The notes under the pieces: model-generated
What the model was told of the DNA's origin: nothing
What the model saw: the letters and a program-made list of their open reading frames with translations, nothing else
Databases searched by the model: none
NCBI RefSeq assembly: GCF_040581485.1
Contig: NC_090135.1
Coordinates: 10,905,001-10,969,000 of the forward strand
Source: Linepithema humile
Taxonomy: Eukaryota > Arthropoda > Insecta > Hymenoptera > Formicidae
DNA length: 64,000 bases
Direction of reading: 5' to 3'
Part shown: positions 24,901 through 35,574 of the stretch, piece after piece
Position numbering within the stretch: the first letter of the stretch is position 1
Layout: each line of letters opens with the position of its first letter
Translations under genes and position numbers: made by a program

Positions 24901-26457
24901 TTAGATTTTTCTTAACTTGTTTACTCATTGCTAACTTCCTTTAATTTTGTTTGTTAAAACAAAGATGTATGAGAGTTTAATGGCGCATTATTTGCTTTTG
25001 CGTGAATATTTGCGAGTGTATTGCGAATTCCGCTTGAGATGAATTTTGCAAGCGATCGAAGCGGACCATTCGCATTTGCGTAGACGGAAACAAAGGGCTC
25101 GCGTTGTTGCATATTGCATGGACGACGGCTGTTGAATTCCTCCCTTGTTCGCTCTAACGAACTCGCTTCTCAAGCTTTCATTCTACCCTCCTCCTAAAAC
25201 GTTGAACGCAATGCAGACGCATTATTTTATACAGTAAATGATAATACTTAATTGTTTATGATTTTCAACTTATAAGTTTTTAACATTTTTTAATTTTAAA
25301 TTACATTTAAAAGCTTATGTAAAAAGTTAAAATTAAAATTGAAATTTTGTTTAACTGTTAATTAAAGTTTTAATTAACATTTTAATAATTTTTAAATTTA
25401 GAAATAAAAATATGCACAGAAAACACTGGAAAAGTTACATGCGACAAAAATTGTGTATAGAATATTATTCGATCCTTGCAATTTAAAATTATTTAATACT
25501 TTTAATTTCTGGTTTCTTCTTATGACTGTTTGCATTTTTTATCGATGAGTATATCGCCTCGCTGAGTGTGGAATTCAAGGTCCAATTCCTGAATAACGAC
25601 TAGGGTTGTGTGCGGCAACGGCTATTAGTAGACATTTTGTGTGGTCTAAAAAGTTTCGCGAGCAACGCTTGGCAAACGGAAGGTAACGCTTTCATGTAAA
25701 TCCAACGCTGTTCCAATAAATATTGAAGCGAGAAAAGGTATATACTGTTAGATCTTGCATTATTAATCTGCATACGTCATTTGAATCATTCGTCGCATTA
25801 CATTCTGGCGTGTGATCAGATTTTAGTTCCGCGAAATCACAGACTCATGAAAACAGCGTGAAGAAAAATAAGAATGCGAATAAAAGATGCGTCTTTCGGG
25901 TTTCAGGCATATATAAATTTTTGGAAAGACAATGATAAAATTTCTTCTACACGTATAATTTTTTATTCAAGATGTATTCTAATTTTTTAATTCAATTAAA
26001 TCCTATTCAAACTTTTTTTTTTCTTAAAGTGATAATTGTTTTTCGAATATGCGAATGTTGATGTGTGACAATCTTTCAGCTACATTGCTGCAAATTTACC
26101 TTTATATTCCACTTGTTTTACATTGTGTACTGACCTGTAATAATCTTCTTTGCAGTAAATATTGCCGTCTCTGGCGTAGCAGGACGTCTGGGTGGCCAGA
26201 GGCACCCGGCAGTGACAGCAACGTAAGCAGTCGCAGTGCCATGCACGTTCGGCCGCCTGTAGATACCAGCGTTCAGCGATCTCCCTTCCGCAGCCTCCGC
26301 AGCCGAGAGGAACCTCGGTGCCGCTGATACCGCCGCCACCCCCGCCGTTACCGCCGCCTCCGCCGCCGCCTTCGTTCGCGCCGACCTGCCGATTGTTCGC
26401 CTCACCGCTGTCCCCGGGCGGGGGAGTAATGCTCCCGCAGCCGACTTCCTTCAGCAT
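18667..26457 (-). CDS. ap: apterous / Lhx2-9 family LIM-homeodomain transcription factor (spliced, 5 supported coding exons)
   Basis: Spliced CDS on the minus strand: 26457-26135, 24236-24063, 23315-23092, 19452-19217, 18921-18667, with TGA at 18669-18667. All junctions are GT/AG and phases agree, totalling 1212 nt and 403 residues, close to vertebrate Lhx2 (about 406). Seen in the translation: Gly-rich stretch (residues 30-43), LIM1 (53-105), LIM2 (115-168), basic linker KGRPRKRK (213-220), homeodomain (274-333) with WFQN at 321-324, and C-terminal tail ending SFSDLY. Family knowledge: these are nuclear DNA-binding selectors for TAAT-type sites whose LIM domains bind LDB/Chip cofactors; insect apterous sets dorsal wing identity and neuron fates. 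Residues after the homeodomain helix 3 read RRNLMRQ, nearer Lhx2/9 than my recollection of Drosophila Ap, so this may be the second insect paralogue (apB-like). The start ATG is the first in the LIM1 exon after an in-frame TAG; an upstream coding exon is possible (35575-35630), adding 20 residues. Confidence 0.95.
18922..19216 (-). other. ap: intron inside the homeobox
   Basis: This 295-nt intron lies between homeodomain positions 46 (Gln) and 47 (Val), in phase 0. The donor is GTGAGA and the acceptor TTGTTCAG. Its 5' end carries a short GC-rich stretch; the rest is AT-rich. No other features are seen. Confidence 0.93.
19217..19452 (-). CDS. ap: ap-like coding exon, homeodomain helices 1-2
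   Basis: The acceptor is CTCGCCATTGCAG, and the first two bases complete Glu241. The exon covers a Ser-rich lead-in and then the homeodomain from T274 through the TKRMRTSFKHHQLRTM arm and helix 1 to KRVLQ at residue 319, homeodomain position 46. The donor is CTGCAG|GTGAGA in phase 0. The exon ends inside helix 3, so DNA recognition depends on splicing to the last exon across a 295-nt intron. Compared with vertebrate Lhx2/9, the NYFAVNQNPDAKDLKQLAQKT segment is almost unchanged. Confidence 0.96.
19453..23091 (-). other. ap: 3.6-kb intron between linker and homeodomain exons
   Basis: The longest supported intron of the gene, phase 1, with donor GTGAGT and acceptor CATTGCAG. It contains a T tract (about 19481-19502), a CT microsatellite (20296-20330) and a GC-rich, CpG-rich middle (about 19.95-22.1 kb) with many open frames on both strands but no recognisable protein. 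Length and composition would allow an intronic enhancer; nothing in the sequence proves one. Confidence 0.85.
20296..20330. repeat. CT microsatellite in intron
   Basis: Nearly pure (CT)n inside the 3.6-kb intron. Confidence 0.85.
23092..23315 (-). CDS. ap: ap-like coding exon, LIM2 end and basic linker
   Basis: This exon starts with the base completing arginine 166 and continues PHYELLC, the final ligand and tail of LIM2. It then runs through a Gly/Ser/Pro linker to TVQKGRPRKRK (residues 210-220), a hallmark of Lhx2/9 and Ap proteins. The basic cluster is a likely nuclear localisation signal or AT-hook-like DNA contact (inference). The acceptor is CTCCCAAG|A, an AAG rather than CAG acceptor. 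The donor is CTCG|GTGAGT, a strong site leaving phase 1. Confidence 0.92.
23316..24062 (-). other. ap: intron between LIM2 and linker exons
   Basis: A 747-nt intron with donor GTGAGA and acceptor CTCCCAAG. Composition is mixed, and no repeat or coding signal is seen. Confidence 0.9.
24063..24236 (-). CDS. ap: ap-like coding exon with LIM2 domain
   Basis: The acceptor is TTTTCTGATTGCAG and the donor is TGCAG|GTGAGA. The reading frame is fixed by the split arginine codon shared with the LIM1 exon, and it differs from the frame of the open reading frame that starts with ATG here. Translation shows C115, C118, H137, C140, C143, C146, C165 and, across the next junction, H168: a complete LIM2 finger. 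The core ASEMVMRARDLVYH is nearly identical to Lhx2/9 LIM2 as I know the family. No anomalies are seen. Confidence 0.95.
24237..26134 (-). other. ap: intron between the two LIM exons
   Basis: A 1.9-kb intron, strongly AT-rich in its centre, with donor GTCAGT and acceptor CTGATTGCAG. No coding or structural element is recognised in it. Confidence 0.9.
26135..26457 (-). CDS. ap: ap-like coding exon with LIM1 domain
   Basis: This exon encodes residues 1-107 plus two bases of codon 108. LIM1 zinc ligands are visible as C53, C56, H74, C77, C80, C83, C102 and D105, matching the C-x2-C/H-x2-C and C-x2-C/C-x2-D pattern of LIM fingers. The motif DGNIYCKEDYY is typical of the ap/Lhx2/9 class. The donor is CAG|GTCAGT at 26134. 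Upstream in frame there is a TAG, so either the ATG at 26457 is the start or the exon begins at an acceptor. The best acceptor by eye is TTCTCATCTAG, with the exon starting at 26461 in phase 2. The N-terminal half is glycine-rich, coded by GC-rich triplets. Confidence 0.93.
26333..26372 (-). repeat. GGC/GCC triplet tract coding the poly-Gly stretch
   Basis: Near-perfect glycine codons (residues 30-43, interrupted by one Asn) form a trinucleotide tract within the first supported exon. Such tracts commonly vary in length between alleles and species. Confidence 0.8.
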
Positions 26458-26461
26458 CTCG

Positions 26462-27179
26462 CTAGATGAGAATCGACTCGAAGATGCATTCTGCTAGCGC
26501 GCCGTTACGACGCACACCGCTGCATTCTGCAAGCTGATTATCGCGAGTTCTTAGGAAATGGCGCGATTAAGGTTTCTGGAGTCGGTGTCGTTAAACCATG
26601 CAAATTAATTCTTTGCAGCACAACTGCGGCTCGCTCGCAGGATGGATAATGAAATATATGTTCAAATTTGGGATCAATTATTACAGAAGTAAATTTTCAC
26701 ATCTCTGTGTACATTATTTTATAGCTTGTAGGTAAAATTTCTAATGTTGTAATAAAATAGATTGCAACTGTTTAAAAAAAAATGCCAAATGTTTGAAAGG
26801 GCCAAAGAGACTACTTATTACAATTATTCGAAAGTGTTGTTTTAATTTTTGTTTAAAAATCTGCGAATAGTATTTGTTTCGAGAATGCAGAATTAAAAAT
26901 TTGTTAGAAAAAAGACCTAAATGTCAAATGTCAATATCAGAACATTTTCCTTAAGTCATATTTGTTTGAAAAAAATACAAAAGACTGTTTTATATATTTT
27001 TGTCGTTAGTATTTGCATAAATAGTAATCTCAGATTCTATCAGTTAATTAATTACTTATCTTGATACACCGGATTATATATATAACATATATATATATAA
27101 CTTATACTCTTTACAAAAGTATGATAAATTCTTTTCAAAATGTATAATGAACTCGGCCGATTATGCGATTGCTCGTAAA
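26462..27179. other. 5' flank or first intron adjoining the LIM1 exon
   Basis: AT-rich, with an AT dinucleotide-rich run near 27074-27105. If the candidate exon at 35.6 kb is real, everything from 26462 to 35574 is intron; otherwise it contains the promoter. No TATA/Inr combination was convincing. Confidence 0.5.
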
Positions 27180-27205
27180 AAATTCTAGATTTTTATCTAG
27201 AATTT
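27180..27205. repeat. perfect 11-bp inverted repeat with T4 loop
   Basis: AAATTCTAGAT, then TTTT, then its exact reverse complement. It is a compact hairpin in the AT-rich 5' flank; function is unknown. Confidence 0.6.
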
Positions 27206-27654
27206 CTACCTGTCATCGCAACGATGAGAATCAAAAGTCTACCAGGATCCTTACGAGTCACTTTGCGCGCAGGTGCGTTCATTCAGAACACGCTGCCCAG
27301 GTGACGCACGCAAGCAAGAACCGGTGAATGAAAACAATTCGTGGTCGGCGATCCGTTAATGAACGACTCGGTTTCGAATCATGATTTACGAGACAACGCG
27401 CGATTTCCGCTAGGCAAACGCGACGTAATGTCCCTCGTTACGAAAATGTCAGCGTCGCAAATCTTGTTGACACGCGTCTGTTGGATCTCCACGCAGTTCA
27501 CGATTTTGCAGGAAATGATTTTCCATTTCCAAATAACAGAATCTCTCGCGAGTGTTAGATCTTAACGGGCCCGATCATTATTTGAGAATTATCGATTTTA
27601 AAAACCGGGCAAATTAGCCTAAAATAGATTTAGCTTACAGCGCACATTGCAATT

Positions 27655-27997
27655 TCGCATTGCGGCGGTATTATGTCTGCAATGGCGGATTTGATATCAT
27701 TATGCCATATTTCCACAAAATCGGTTCGATCCCTCGATAATAAAATCTTCGTACACTGCAAAAAAATGTACACAACTAAGATGTAAAAATTACATGATAA
27801 ATAACGGAAATATGCTAAATAAATAGTATAAAATTATATAAATTTACATTATATATTTCGTAAATTTCTGTTATTTATCTTGTAATTTTTACATTTTAGT
27901 TGTGTGAATTTTTTTACAGTGCACGCCCAATAACATCAGCGTATAGTAACATTTACATCAAAAGTATTAACGAAGACGAATAAAATGTTTATTTCGT
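27655..27997 (+). repeat. local direct duplication, copy 1 (carries the hairpin insertion)
   Basis: Flanking the hairpin, the left part begins at a GCATTGCGGCGGTATTAT motif and the right part contains TAACATCAGCGTATAG and ends near TGTTTATTTCG. Both recur in order about 0.35-0.51 kb downstream. Similarity is diverged but unmistakable by eye. Confidence 0.75.
27754..27921. mobile_element. hairpin (foldback, MITE-like) element, 168 bp
   Basis: The two ends are long inverted repeats of about 58 bp, roughly 90% identical by eye, beginning CACTGCAAAAAAAT on the left and (reverse complement) CACTGTAAAAAAAT on the right, with an AT-rich centre. There is no coding capacity. The related downstream copy of the surrounding duplication (28167-28355) lacks this segment, so it behaves as an insertion. 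A clear target-site duplication is not visible: the flanks are GTA on the left and CAC on the right. The superfamily cannot be named from this sequence alone. Confidence 0.75.
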
Positions 27998-28166
27998 TTT
28001 CCAATTTCCATCAAAGCCACGCGGAACACTGGAAATATCTCGTCTCAAGGATTACTCGCGCACAATGCAATGCCAATCGCACAAATTTTCGACGCTAATT
28101 AATTCATTCTTGATAATAGGATTGTTTGAGGCGAAGAGCAAAGTGCCTGTGCCATCCTCGCGAATT

Positions 28167-28355
28167 TACATTGCGGCGGTATTATATCTGCAATAGCGGA
28201 TTTGATATCCATGTACTATATTTCCATAAAATCGATTGGATCCTTCGATAGCGAAATCTGTGCAGCGAGAAGTGCATGCTCAGTAACATCAGCGTATAGC
28301 TACATTTACATCGAAGGTATTAACAAAGTATCCAGACGAATAAATGTTTATTTCG
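28167..28355 (+). repeat. local direct duplication, copy 2 (empty site)
   Basis: Second copy of the sequence at 27655-27997. The offset is 512 bp left of the hairpin and 353 bp right of it, and the ~159-bp difference corresponds to the hairpin insertion in copy 1. Confidence 0.75.
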
Positions 28356-30600
28356 GATTGCAACAACCAAAGAATCACGTTAAATATTTATTTGAAAATC
28401 GTTTTATTACTATTTCTAAATTTTTGCGCAAAATTTTTGATTAAAATATTGGAGTTTATCAACGAATTATTATATGAATTTAGTTTAAAACGTTTAAATA
28501 TTTAAATAAATACATGCACATATTATCAATTGTTAAAGAAAGATTTGTTACAAATCTAGAAATTTTATAAAATTGTTAATGTATCAAAAAATAAAACAAA
28601 ATTATCATCAAATTGTTATCAATATAAGAACACATAATTAAAACAACAATGATGATTTTAGGATAAATTCTTTTTGCTATTTTCGAAACGTTTTTAAAAT
28701 AAAATGGTGGAAAAGACGCGTCCTTCAAATTAATTATTTTTTTTTTTGAGGAAGTAATTTATTTTTTAGATAAGAAAACACGCACTTTTATAAGAAAATA
28801 ACGTGCTCCATGCTGTAACATTTTAGAGAGATTATTATCTACCAGGTATCTTTATTTTTTTCTATCTTAAAATACTCAAGCGGACACGCGGACTGACCTC
28901 TCAAGGAACTCTAACGATTGCTAGGATTTCTTTTTTGTGCTGACTCACTTGAAATCCGTTAAACAGCTGGAAACGCGACGGCAAATTCTACCGTTGGCCG
29001 TCCGTCGCTGTTTAATCGCCGTCGACGAAGCACTCTGCGCTCGAATTTACTCTCGCTCGGCTATTCTCATCTAATCGCGGTCATCTCGGAGTCTCTAACT
29101 TTTCCATAGTTTCGGCCCGATCGCGAGGTAGTTTCACGTCGGATATTCCGGTGCCCCGACGATTCAACTATCTTGAATCGACGACCAACTAGTCGTCGCG
29201 GTCATCAATCACGCTCTGGACAAGAGGAAAGCGAGAATGCGGAGAGGATAATTTCTCTACACAATATCGATTCACTATTCTGCGATAATGAAACCTTTCA
29301 GTGAGAAGCGCTTACTGTTTTACTGTTAAAAAATTTATGAAATGCTCATTGCTCTAACATTTTTCGAAAAATTAAATCAAAGTTCCTAAAAAATATTATT
29401 TTATCTAACGGCTAGAATAATAAGAAGCTGGTGGATGTACTCGGTATTTGTTTATAAAAAAATTATAATTTTAACTTATATTTTAATTATTGAAATTATT
29501 GTTCACATTTTTTGGATAATATCTATACTTTTAGATTTTAACGAAAATTTTCTTTCGAAGAATTCAAGCAACTTAAAAGTTACAATCAACAAATGTTTAT
29601 CGCTCAAAGATTTGTTACTAATTATCATGATTTGAGACAAAAAATTTAAATCAACGTAAAATTAAACTACGTATGCTTGATTTAAATATATAAACATTCG
29701 AACTACAAACATGATTACATCACTAAACATATCTAATCGTGCTAACAATTTATTTTTCAATGTACGCAGTTTCTGTTACACGCGATTTTATTTGTACAAG
29801 ATTGTTACTTTTAACAATTTACGTAGTGGCTCATTAAACCATTACGGAAGAAAAGAGGAAGCGTTTCGAGTGCAGAAAGCTTGAATGAGATCGTTTCCAC
29901 TGCGGTTAGCAAAAGAGCGGTTGCGGTGACAGCCGATCATCCAAAGTAAAGTGCTGGTTAACCCAATTACTAACACTCTTAGGCACCGATTGAATCACAG
30001 TTGGAGTTGGTGAGGTACTCGAATTTAACTTCCGTCTCTCACAAAGTCATACTAATAATAAATTTAATTCTACGTTGCACATTGATCCAAATTCTTCTCG
30101 TGCTTCTTTTTATACAATTAATTATACTATGTAATGGTTCGTAATATATTTATGAACATCGTATATGCCGAGTCGAGCGCGGTATCATATTGAAAAACTG
30201 TCAACATTGTCAGTCAGACTTTCGAGGAATAAACATCATCTTTTGGTCATCTGCTTACACCTAAAAATATTATATAGAATACAAAATAGAATCTTGGCAA
30301 TCCGACTTTGAGAAATCCTCGAATTTGCAGTTATAAAGCATCAGATTCTCACAATTTTACACATCCTTTTATATTCTTCAATTAAATTGACTCCGAAATT
30401 TGTATCATCAAACTTTGAAATCTATAAGTTTTCAGATTCTCAGACAATAAAATGTCATAGTTTTAGATTCGAGATTTTATTTTGATTTTCCATCTTTATT
30501 CCGCGATTATTTAAACTTTTACAGATTTTACAGCATCTCAGATTTTTGAGCTGCCAAAGATTATAAGTATTACACATATAGCTGTTTTTAGATTTTTAGA
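28356..30600. other. AT-rich non-coding stretch
   Basis: No gene or repeat is recognised. Frames are short and strongly AT-biased. Confidence 0.6.
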
Positions 30601-31680
30601 TCTTCGGGCTCTGAAAACGAAATCGTCATTGTCACGTGCCGTCGGACAATTGCGCCGCTCTATTCTCGTCATTCTATTTCTACACCCACCAGTTCATCCT
30701 CTTTTTGAAGCTCCGCATTCTTATTAAACCTCCCGATCCTTTGAAGCCACGTCGATCTTCTTTTTTCCTCGGGACTCAAGATGTGAAACATCAGCACGTC
30801 ACAATAGTAATCACCGCTTTAGATTCATCTTGTCGGACCGGGCACTTTGTTTTGCACTTTTCTTTTGATCAGCAGACTCTCATTCGCGATGAATTGGCAA
30901 CCGACGAAAGCTCGATAGCGCGGAAGCCGCGCGAACGATGCAAGAAAATCGGCGTCCTCGAAGATTCGCGAGGGAAGAAGAGCGACGGAAGAGGTTCACG
31001 CGCGGAGGAACTCGCGAGAGGGACTCTCGCATTCGCGAGCGGAACTCGCGCGCGGAAAACCTGCGAGCGGGAAACTGACGCGGGGCAGGAAACCCGGCGC
31101 TCGAGAGCGGAAAACTCTCTCCGAGCACGTCGCGCCGGGGTGCGAGAAGGAAGCGGCGAAGGACGCGGTGGACTCGTGCGAGATGGAAGCTGCTCCCCAT
31201 CGGCATAATATCACGATCCTGGGACGGCCACCCGAGGGCCAGGGGCGGACGTCGCCGCGGCGGAGAGGTAGAGTACGAGGGAAGGAGGGAGGGTTGGAGC
31301 CCCTCGTGCCGCGATCTCGCCGGGCGGCGACGGGGTGGGGTCTGCGGTGCCGGCTCGCGAGGGATAGAGACGTCGGGACGCCGGGCGTCTGCGCGCCGCG
31401 CCGGCGCCTTTACGGCTTTTCCCCATTGTCCCTTTTCTCCCTCTCCCCCCCCCCCCCTCTCACTCTCTCTCACTCTTTTTCCCGTCCCTTTCTCTCGTCT
31501 GCCACGAGAAAGTAGTTCGCTCCGTCGCACTCTGCCGTCCGTTTGTCTGTCTATCTTTCATCGGCTGGTGGTTGATATCGTCCATGGTCACGTTGCCGCT
31601 ACTGCTGGCGATGATAATGTTGTTTGTTCGCGCTGCGTTTTCCTGAAGAGCCCACCTGATTCGGAAAACGTATTGTTTGA
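30600..31680. other. CpG-rich block
   Basis: GC- and CpG-rich from about 30.9 to 31.5 kb, followed by a C/CT homopolymer-like tract (31441-31490). Long overlapping frames on both strands (190 and 216 codons) are Arg/Ser/Pro-rich with no domain. A short minus-strand frame starting at 31585 (MDDINHQPMK) has a good start context but no donor that fits the LIM1 exon phase. Confidence 0.5.
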
Positions 31681-32843
31681 AGTATTTTGCGTGTAATTTA
31701 TTACTCCTCCTTCGTCGTTTGCATAAGCCGCTTTATCTAAGCTGCTTTATCTCACTCTTCTTACATCTCTCCGGTTTAACTCGCCCGTAGGATCTGTTGT
31801 CAATGCGATTATTCGTCACAGATTGATCGCAATGTTGGGAAAAAATTGTTTCGGCGAAGAAAGTTTCGAGATTGCAATGTGAACAGTATAAAAGTTAGAA
31901 TTGCATGATTTCCAGAAAGAAGAATTAAAAAAGCCAAAGGTGGACAATTCGGAAATACTTTTCCATCTCGGCAAAAGATGGTAAGAAAAATTAGCTTTAA
32001 GCGTAAAAGAATTCTTTATCGAATTAAAAAGCCGAAAACGGAAGATACACTTTCATCTATTTTGGAAGAAAAGTTCTTTCCATCTAATCAGCATAATGCT
32101 GTCGTAAAATGTGTCACACACCCACAAGTATCGAATTATTCCACTTTCTCACCTCGCGTTCTTGCGAGTGACATCACCGATTTCGTGTTTCCGGAAACAT
32201 TCTAAACTGCGCTGGAACGATATTCATTATTCATGATTAGCTGCGACGTCTCGGTCGCAAAAGCGTTCGCTCGCCCGCTCACATTTCACTCTCAATTAAT
32301 TTGCAATCGGGGTATCCCGATGGGAAGCGAGCTCCCCGGGAAGAGAAATGACATGACACGCGAGTGGTTAGTCACGCGTCAGTCACGCATACAGGTACAA
32401 ATTATTACTTAAACGACGCCAGCTGGCGAAAAACGTGTGTCCCGCGGCGATTTTAATATCGCCAGTTTGTCACTCTGTCCTCATCGAGGACTGTCGATCG
32501 CGTTCGTTTCTAATTTATCTCCCGCATCGCATTGAGAATACAATTATCCTTTTACGTTTAATACAGGCAAAGTTAAAATTTTGAGAATTTTCACTATTTA
32601 ATTTCTTAAATCATTTTCAAAAAGTGATGTCGCAGAATTTTTAATCCTGTGACATCCAAGAATGTTGCAATTTTAATATGGACAGTTTAGACAGTGCGAT
32701 TGATAATGTATAATTTTTTAGTTATAGTATAATTATCTATTAAATGTACCGAGACAATGATTTTTTAATTAGAAGAAGCAAAATTTTGGAAACTTGAATC
32801 TTTCGAATTTGGAGATTGAATCTCAGATTCAGTTTTGTTACAT
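31681..32843. other. non-coding stretch
   Basis: Mixed composition. Nothing is recognised before the 34-bp tandem repeat. Confidence 0.55.
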
Positions 32844-32945
32844 TCTGTGTAATAAGAATTACAGCTCGCTTGTAAACTCTGTGCAATAAGGATAACAGCT
32901 CGCTTATAAATTCTGTATAATAAGGATAATAGCTCGCTTATAAAT
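32844..32945 (+). repeat. 34-bp tandem repeat, three copies
   Basis: Units start at 32844, 32878 and 32912, each about TCTGTRYAATAAGRAT followed by ARCAGCTCGCTTRTAAA-like sequence. Units 2 and 3 differ by only two bases, so the array is recent. Confidence 0.85.
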
Positions 32946-32977
32946 CACGGCTAATGAGTTTCCGTTCAGCGGACGCG

Positions 32978-32999
32978 CGTGCGCGATTCGCCGCGCACG
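32978..32999. repeat. GC-rich 8-bp stem inverted repeat
   Basis: CGTGCGCG, a 6-nt loop ATTCGC, then CGCGCACG. It lies just after the 34-bp tandem repeat, at the start of a CpG-rich block. Confidence 0.5.
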
Positions 33000-33133
33000 G
33001 AATGAGCGCCTTTTAATTGTAGGCTGAAGAACGCGAGTGACAGTTAGATACATTGTTCGTCAGGACCAGTTCTTCTGGATTTGCCTGGTTTGCGCTCGGT
33101 CAACTATATTTGGCCGAACCGACGGCGACAAGA

Positions 33134-33157
33134 GGCGGCGGCGGCGGCGGCGGCGGC
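33134..33157. repeat. GGC triplet repeat
   Basis: Eight GGC-type units in a CpG-rich block (33.0-33.4 kb). Frames through it are Arg, Gly or Ala runs with no recognisable domain. Confidence 0.8.
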
Positions 33158-33850
33158 AGCGGTGGCGTGCACACGCGAGCGCGGCGGAGCGAAAATTCAT
33201 CGCGTCTCCGTGCGACAGAGTCGTTTCGCTCCTGATGTCCCATTAGGCTCATTAACCGCGGGTGGCGCGATCAAGCCGCAACTACAAATCGAACCTCCCG
33301 TTAAACGCGAGTTGTCGTTAATCTCGCATGCCGCCGTGCACCCGCACGAGTCGCGATTGCACCCGCAATCGGAACATGCGAGGAGTAAAGAGCGAATAGC
33401 ATTCGCTGTGAAATTTTCCATTAACGCATGTATGGGCGCGCGGTGTCTGTTCTTTTGCTTGGATGGTCGCGCGGAATTTTATTAGATATATTACTTAAAA
33501 ATCACTCTTGCCAGCGATATGCTACTTGTTACAATTTGTTGTACAATTTGTTTGTTTCGTTAGCGGTCGAAAACAGTGGAAAATGTAAATTTCTGTATTA
33601 TTTTTTCAATTAAAAATTACAAGAAAACGGAATTAGTATAATTTTAATTGCATTAAGCGGCTTATCATCGCACAGTGATTCTCGAAGCTTAAAAAATCCT
33701 CTTGAAAGCCAGTTAATTGAATCGGAAGGATAATATGCGCGGATTAATCCTTACGTAGAATTTATTATTTAAATATTTTACATAGTTTTTGGAATAACAT
33801 TTCTATTTTGATCTCATCATCTTATATTTAGGATAATTTGTGGAGACAAT

Positions 33851-33913
33851 GTACTTTTCTCGAAGCTGCCGATTCAATTAAATCCAATCTAATTCAATTA
33901 AAAATAATTGCTG
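33851..33913 (+). repeat. dispersed local duplicate, copy A
   Basis: A 62-63-bp segment around CGAAGCTGCCGATTCAAT and CAATCTAATTCAAT recurs at 34055-34116 with scattered substitutions. Confidence 0.7.
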
Positions 33914-34054
33914 TAATAGTAACGATTTATTATTGATTTTAAATATTATCACATAAAAGTCTTTGGAGTGGCAAATTCTCATTTCAACTGCACCATCTTA
34001 TATTAAAACTATATGTATAATGTAAAAATTCAGTTGAAGCACCTACAAGCAAGT

Positions 34055-34116
34055 GTATCTTTTCGAAGCTGTCGATTCAATCAAAATCAATCTAATTCAA
34101 TCGCAAATAATAGCTG
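34055..34116 (+). repeat. dispersed local duplicate, copy B
   Basis: Partner of 33851-33913, about 204 bp downstream in the same orientation. Confidence 0.7.
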
Positions 34117-35560
34117 CCCTCTGCCGAGGCCTAAAGACGGTTTCATTCGCGGCGAATGGAACGCGTTGCGTAGCGCGCATGTAAGAAAGCTGTCATAGCG
34201 GCATGGGAGGAGGAAGCTGTCATATCGATCAGAGACTTTCCGGACGGATAGACGGCTGGAAACGATACTAACGAAGAAGAAGCAGTGACGGCAGCAGCCG
34301 AGAGCGCTAGGCTTATCTCCCGCTCGCCTCCTCTTTCTCGCCGGCACCTCGTTTCTGTCTTTTTCCCGCGGGGAAGTGCACTCACCCCGCGAGCGCAGCC
34401 TTCGCGAGGCGCGGCCCTCCGACGCCCGTTCGATAGGAGTTCACTCAGCGCCGGCCAATAGCGATCGCCGCGCAACGATGAAGAAGTCACGCCATTGGTC
34501 GGCTCGCGCCGGTTTACGCTACATCAGCGGGGGCATTCGGAGGACGGCGGACGGGAGATGGAAACGCCGGCTCTCTCCGCGCCAGCATCTCGCGGATTCT
34601 GCCGAGAATGGGAGTCATCTGGTGGATGCTGACGGAGACGGTGCGGCTCCTGCGTTGCGAGGATCCTCAAACTGTCATGCCCCTTTTCTCTCGCATCCCT
34701 TCTTCGGGTGAGATATGTTCGCAGGACATGTTCGCATTATGAATGAACTCAGTGTATGAGATGTGTAAGATGAGAATTGGTCTATTATGTCGTGGATAAA
34801 AAGCAGAAATCGAGCACGGGAAACGCTTAGAATTGCTTCTCTCGAACTTGAAAGTATCGAAACTGAAATCTTCTGAACAGTATTTATTATTTCTCAGCAA
34901 TTTAGTGCTGCATTTTGTTAATTCGAATATGATATCGTGGAAAAAGTGCACTATAATAATCAATCGATCGACGTACTTGTGTTACATTCTTTTTCTGTTT
35001 TATTTCTCTCTTTTCCTTTTTTCGGAAAATAATAAATCTACATCCGTGATGTTTTTGAAAACGAAACGCACAGTAATTTGTGAATGCAACATATATTGCT
35101 GGTTCTCAAATAATTTAATTTAATTTATATCATTTTTATAGCTTCCAACAAATATGACAGTTTTTGTGTTCAACTGTTCAGATCTTAATTTTTGTTCGTC
35201 TTAACATGAGATCGTTCTTTTAAACATTCGAAACACATTTAATACATACATCAAAATTGATTTGACATTTGTGCTATCAAAGATCAGCGATACATCGCGA
35301 GCGTGAAACGTTGTGCACACATATAATACCGTTGTCATTATTACGCTGGCCCAGTTAGCTGACCGAGCTTGCTATCGTATCGCTGAAAACTATTGCGTCA
35401 CTAAATCGATGGAACAATTAATTTGCGCGGACAAGTCAACATTTGTACGGGCGCGATATATCTCCGCCATCCATTTATCCGCTCGACCATAAGTACAAGT
35501 TATTTCCAAGTGTTCCCAAAGTCAGCTGTTTCAACGAGAACGAGGAGGCGTGTAGAAAGG
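34117..35560. other. CpG-rich patch (34.1-34.7 kb) followed by AT-rich sequence
   Basis: No recognisable coding sequence. The GC-rich patch has dense frames on both strands without domain content. Confidence 0.5.
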
Positions 35561-35574
35561 AGCAAAGGACTCAC

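Noticed and set aside
30880..31530. 216-codon minus-strand frame and a 190-codon plus-strand frame on opposite strands
   Set aside because: Overlapping frames in CpG-rich sequence; composition artefact.
31468..31585. Minus-strand frame starting MDDINHQPMK with a good start context, considered as an alternative ap first exon
   Set aside because: No donor with a phase compatible with the LIM1 exon acceptors; GT sites inside are weak.
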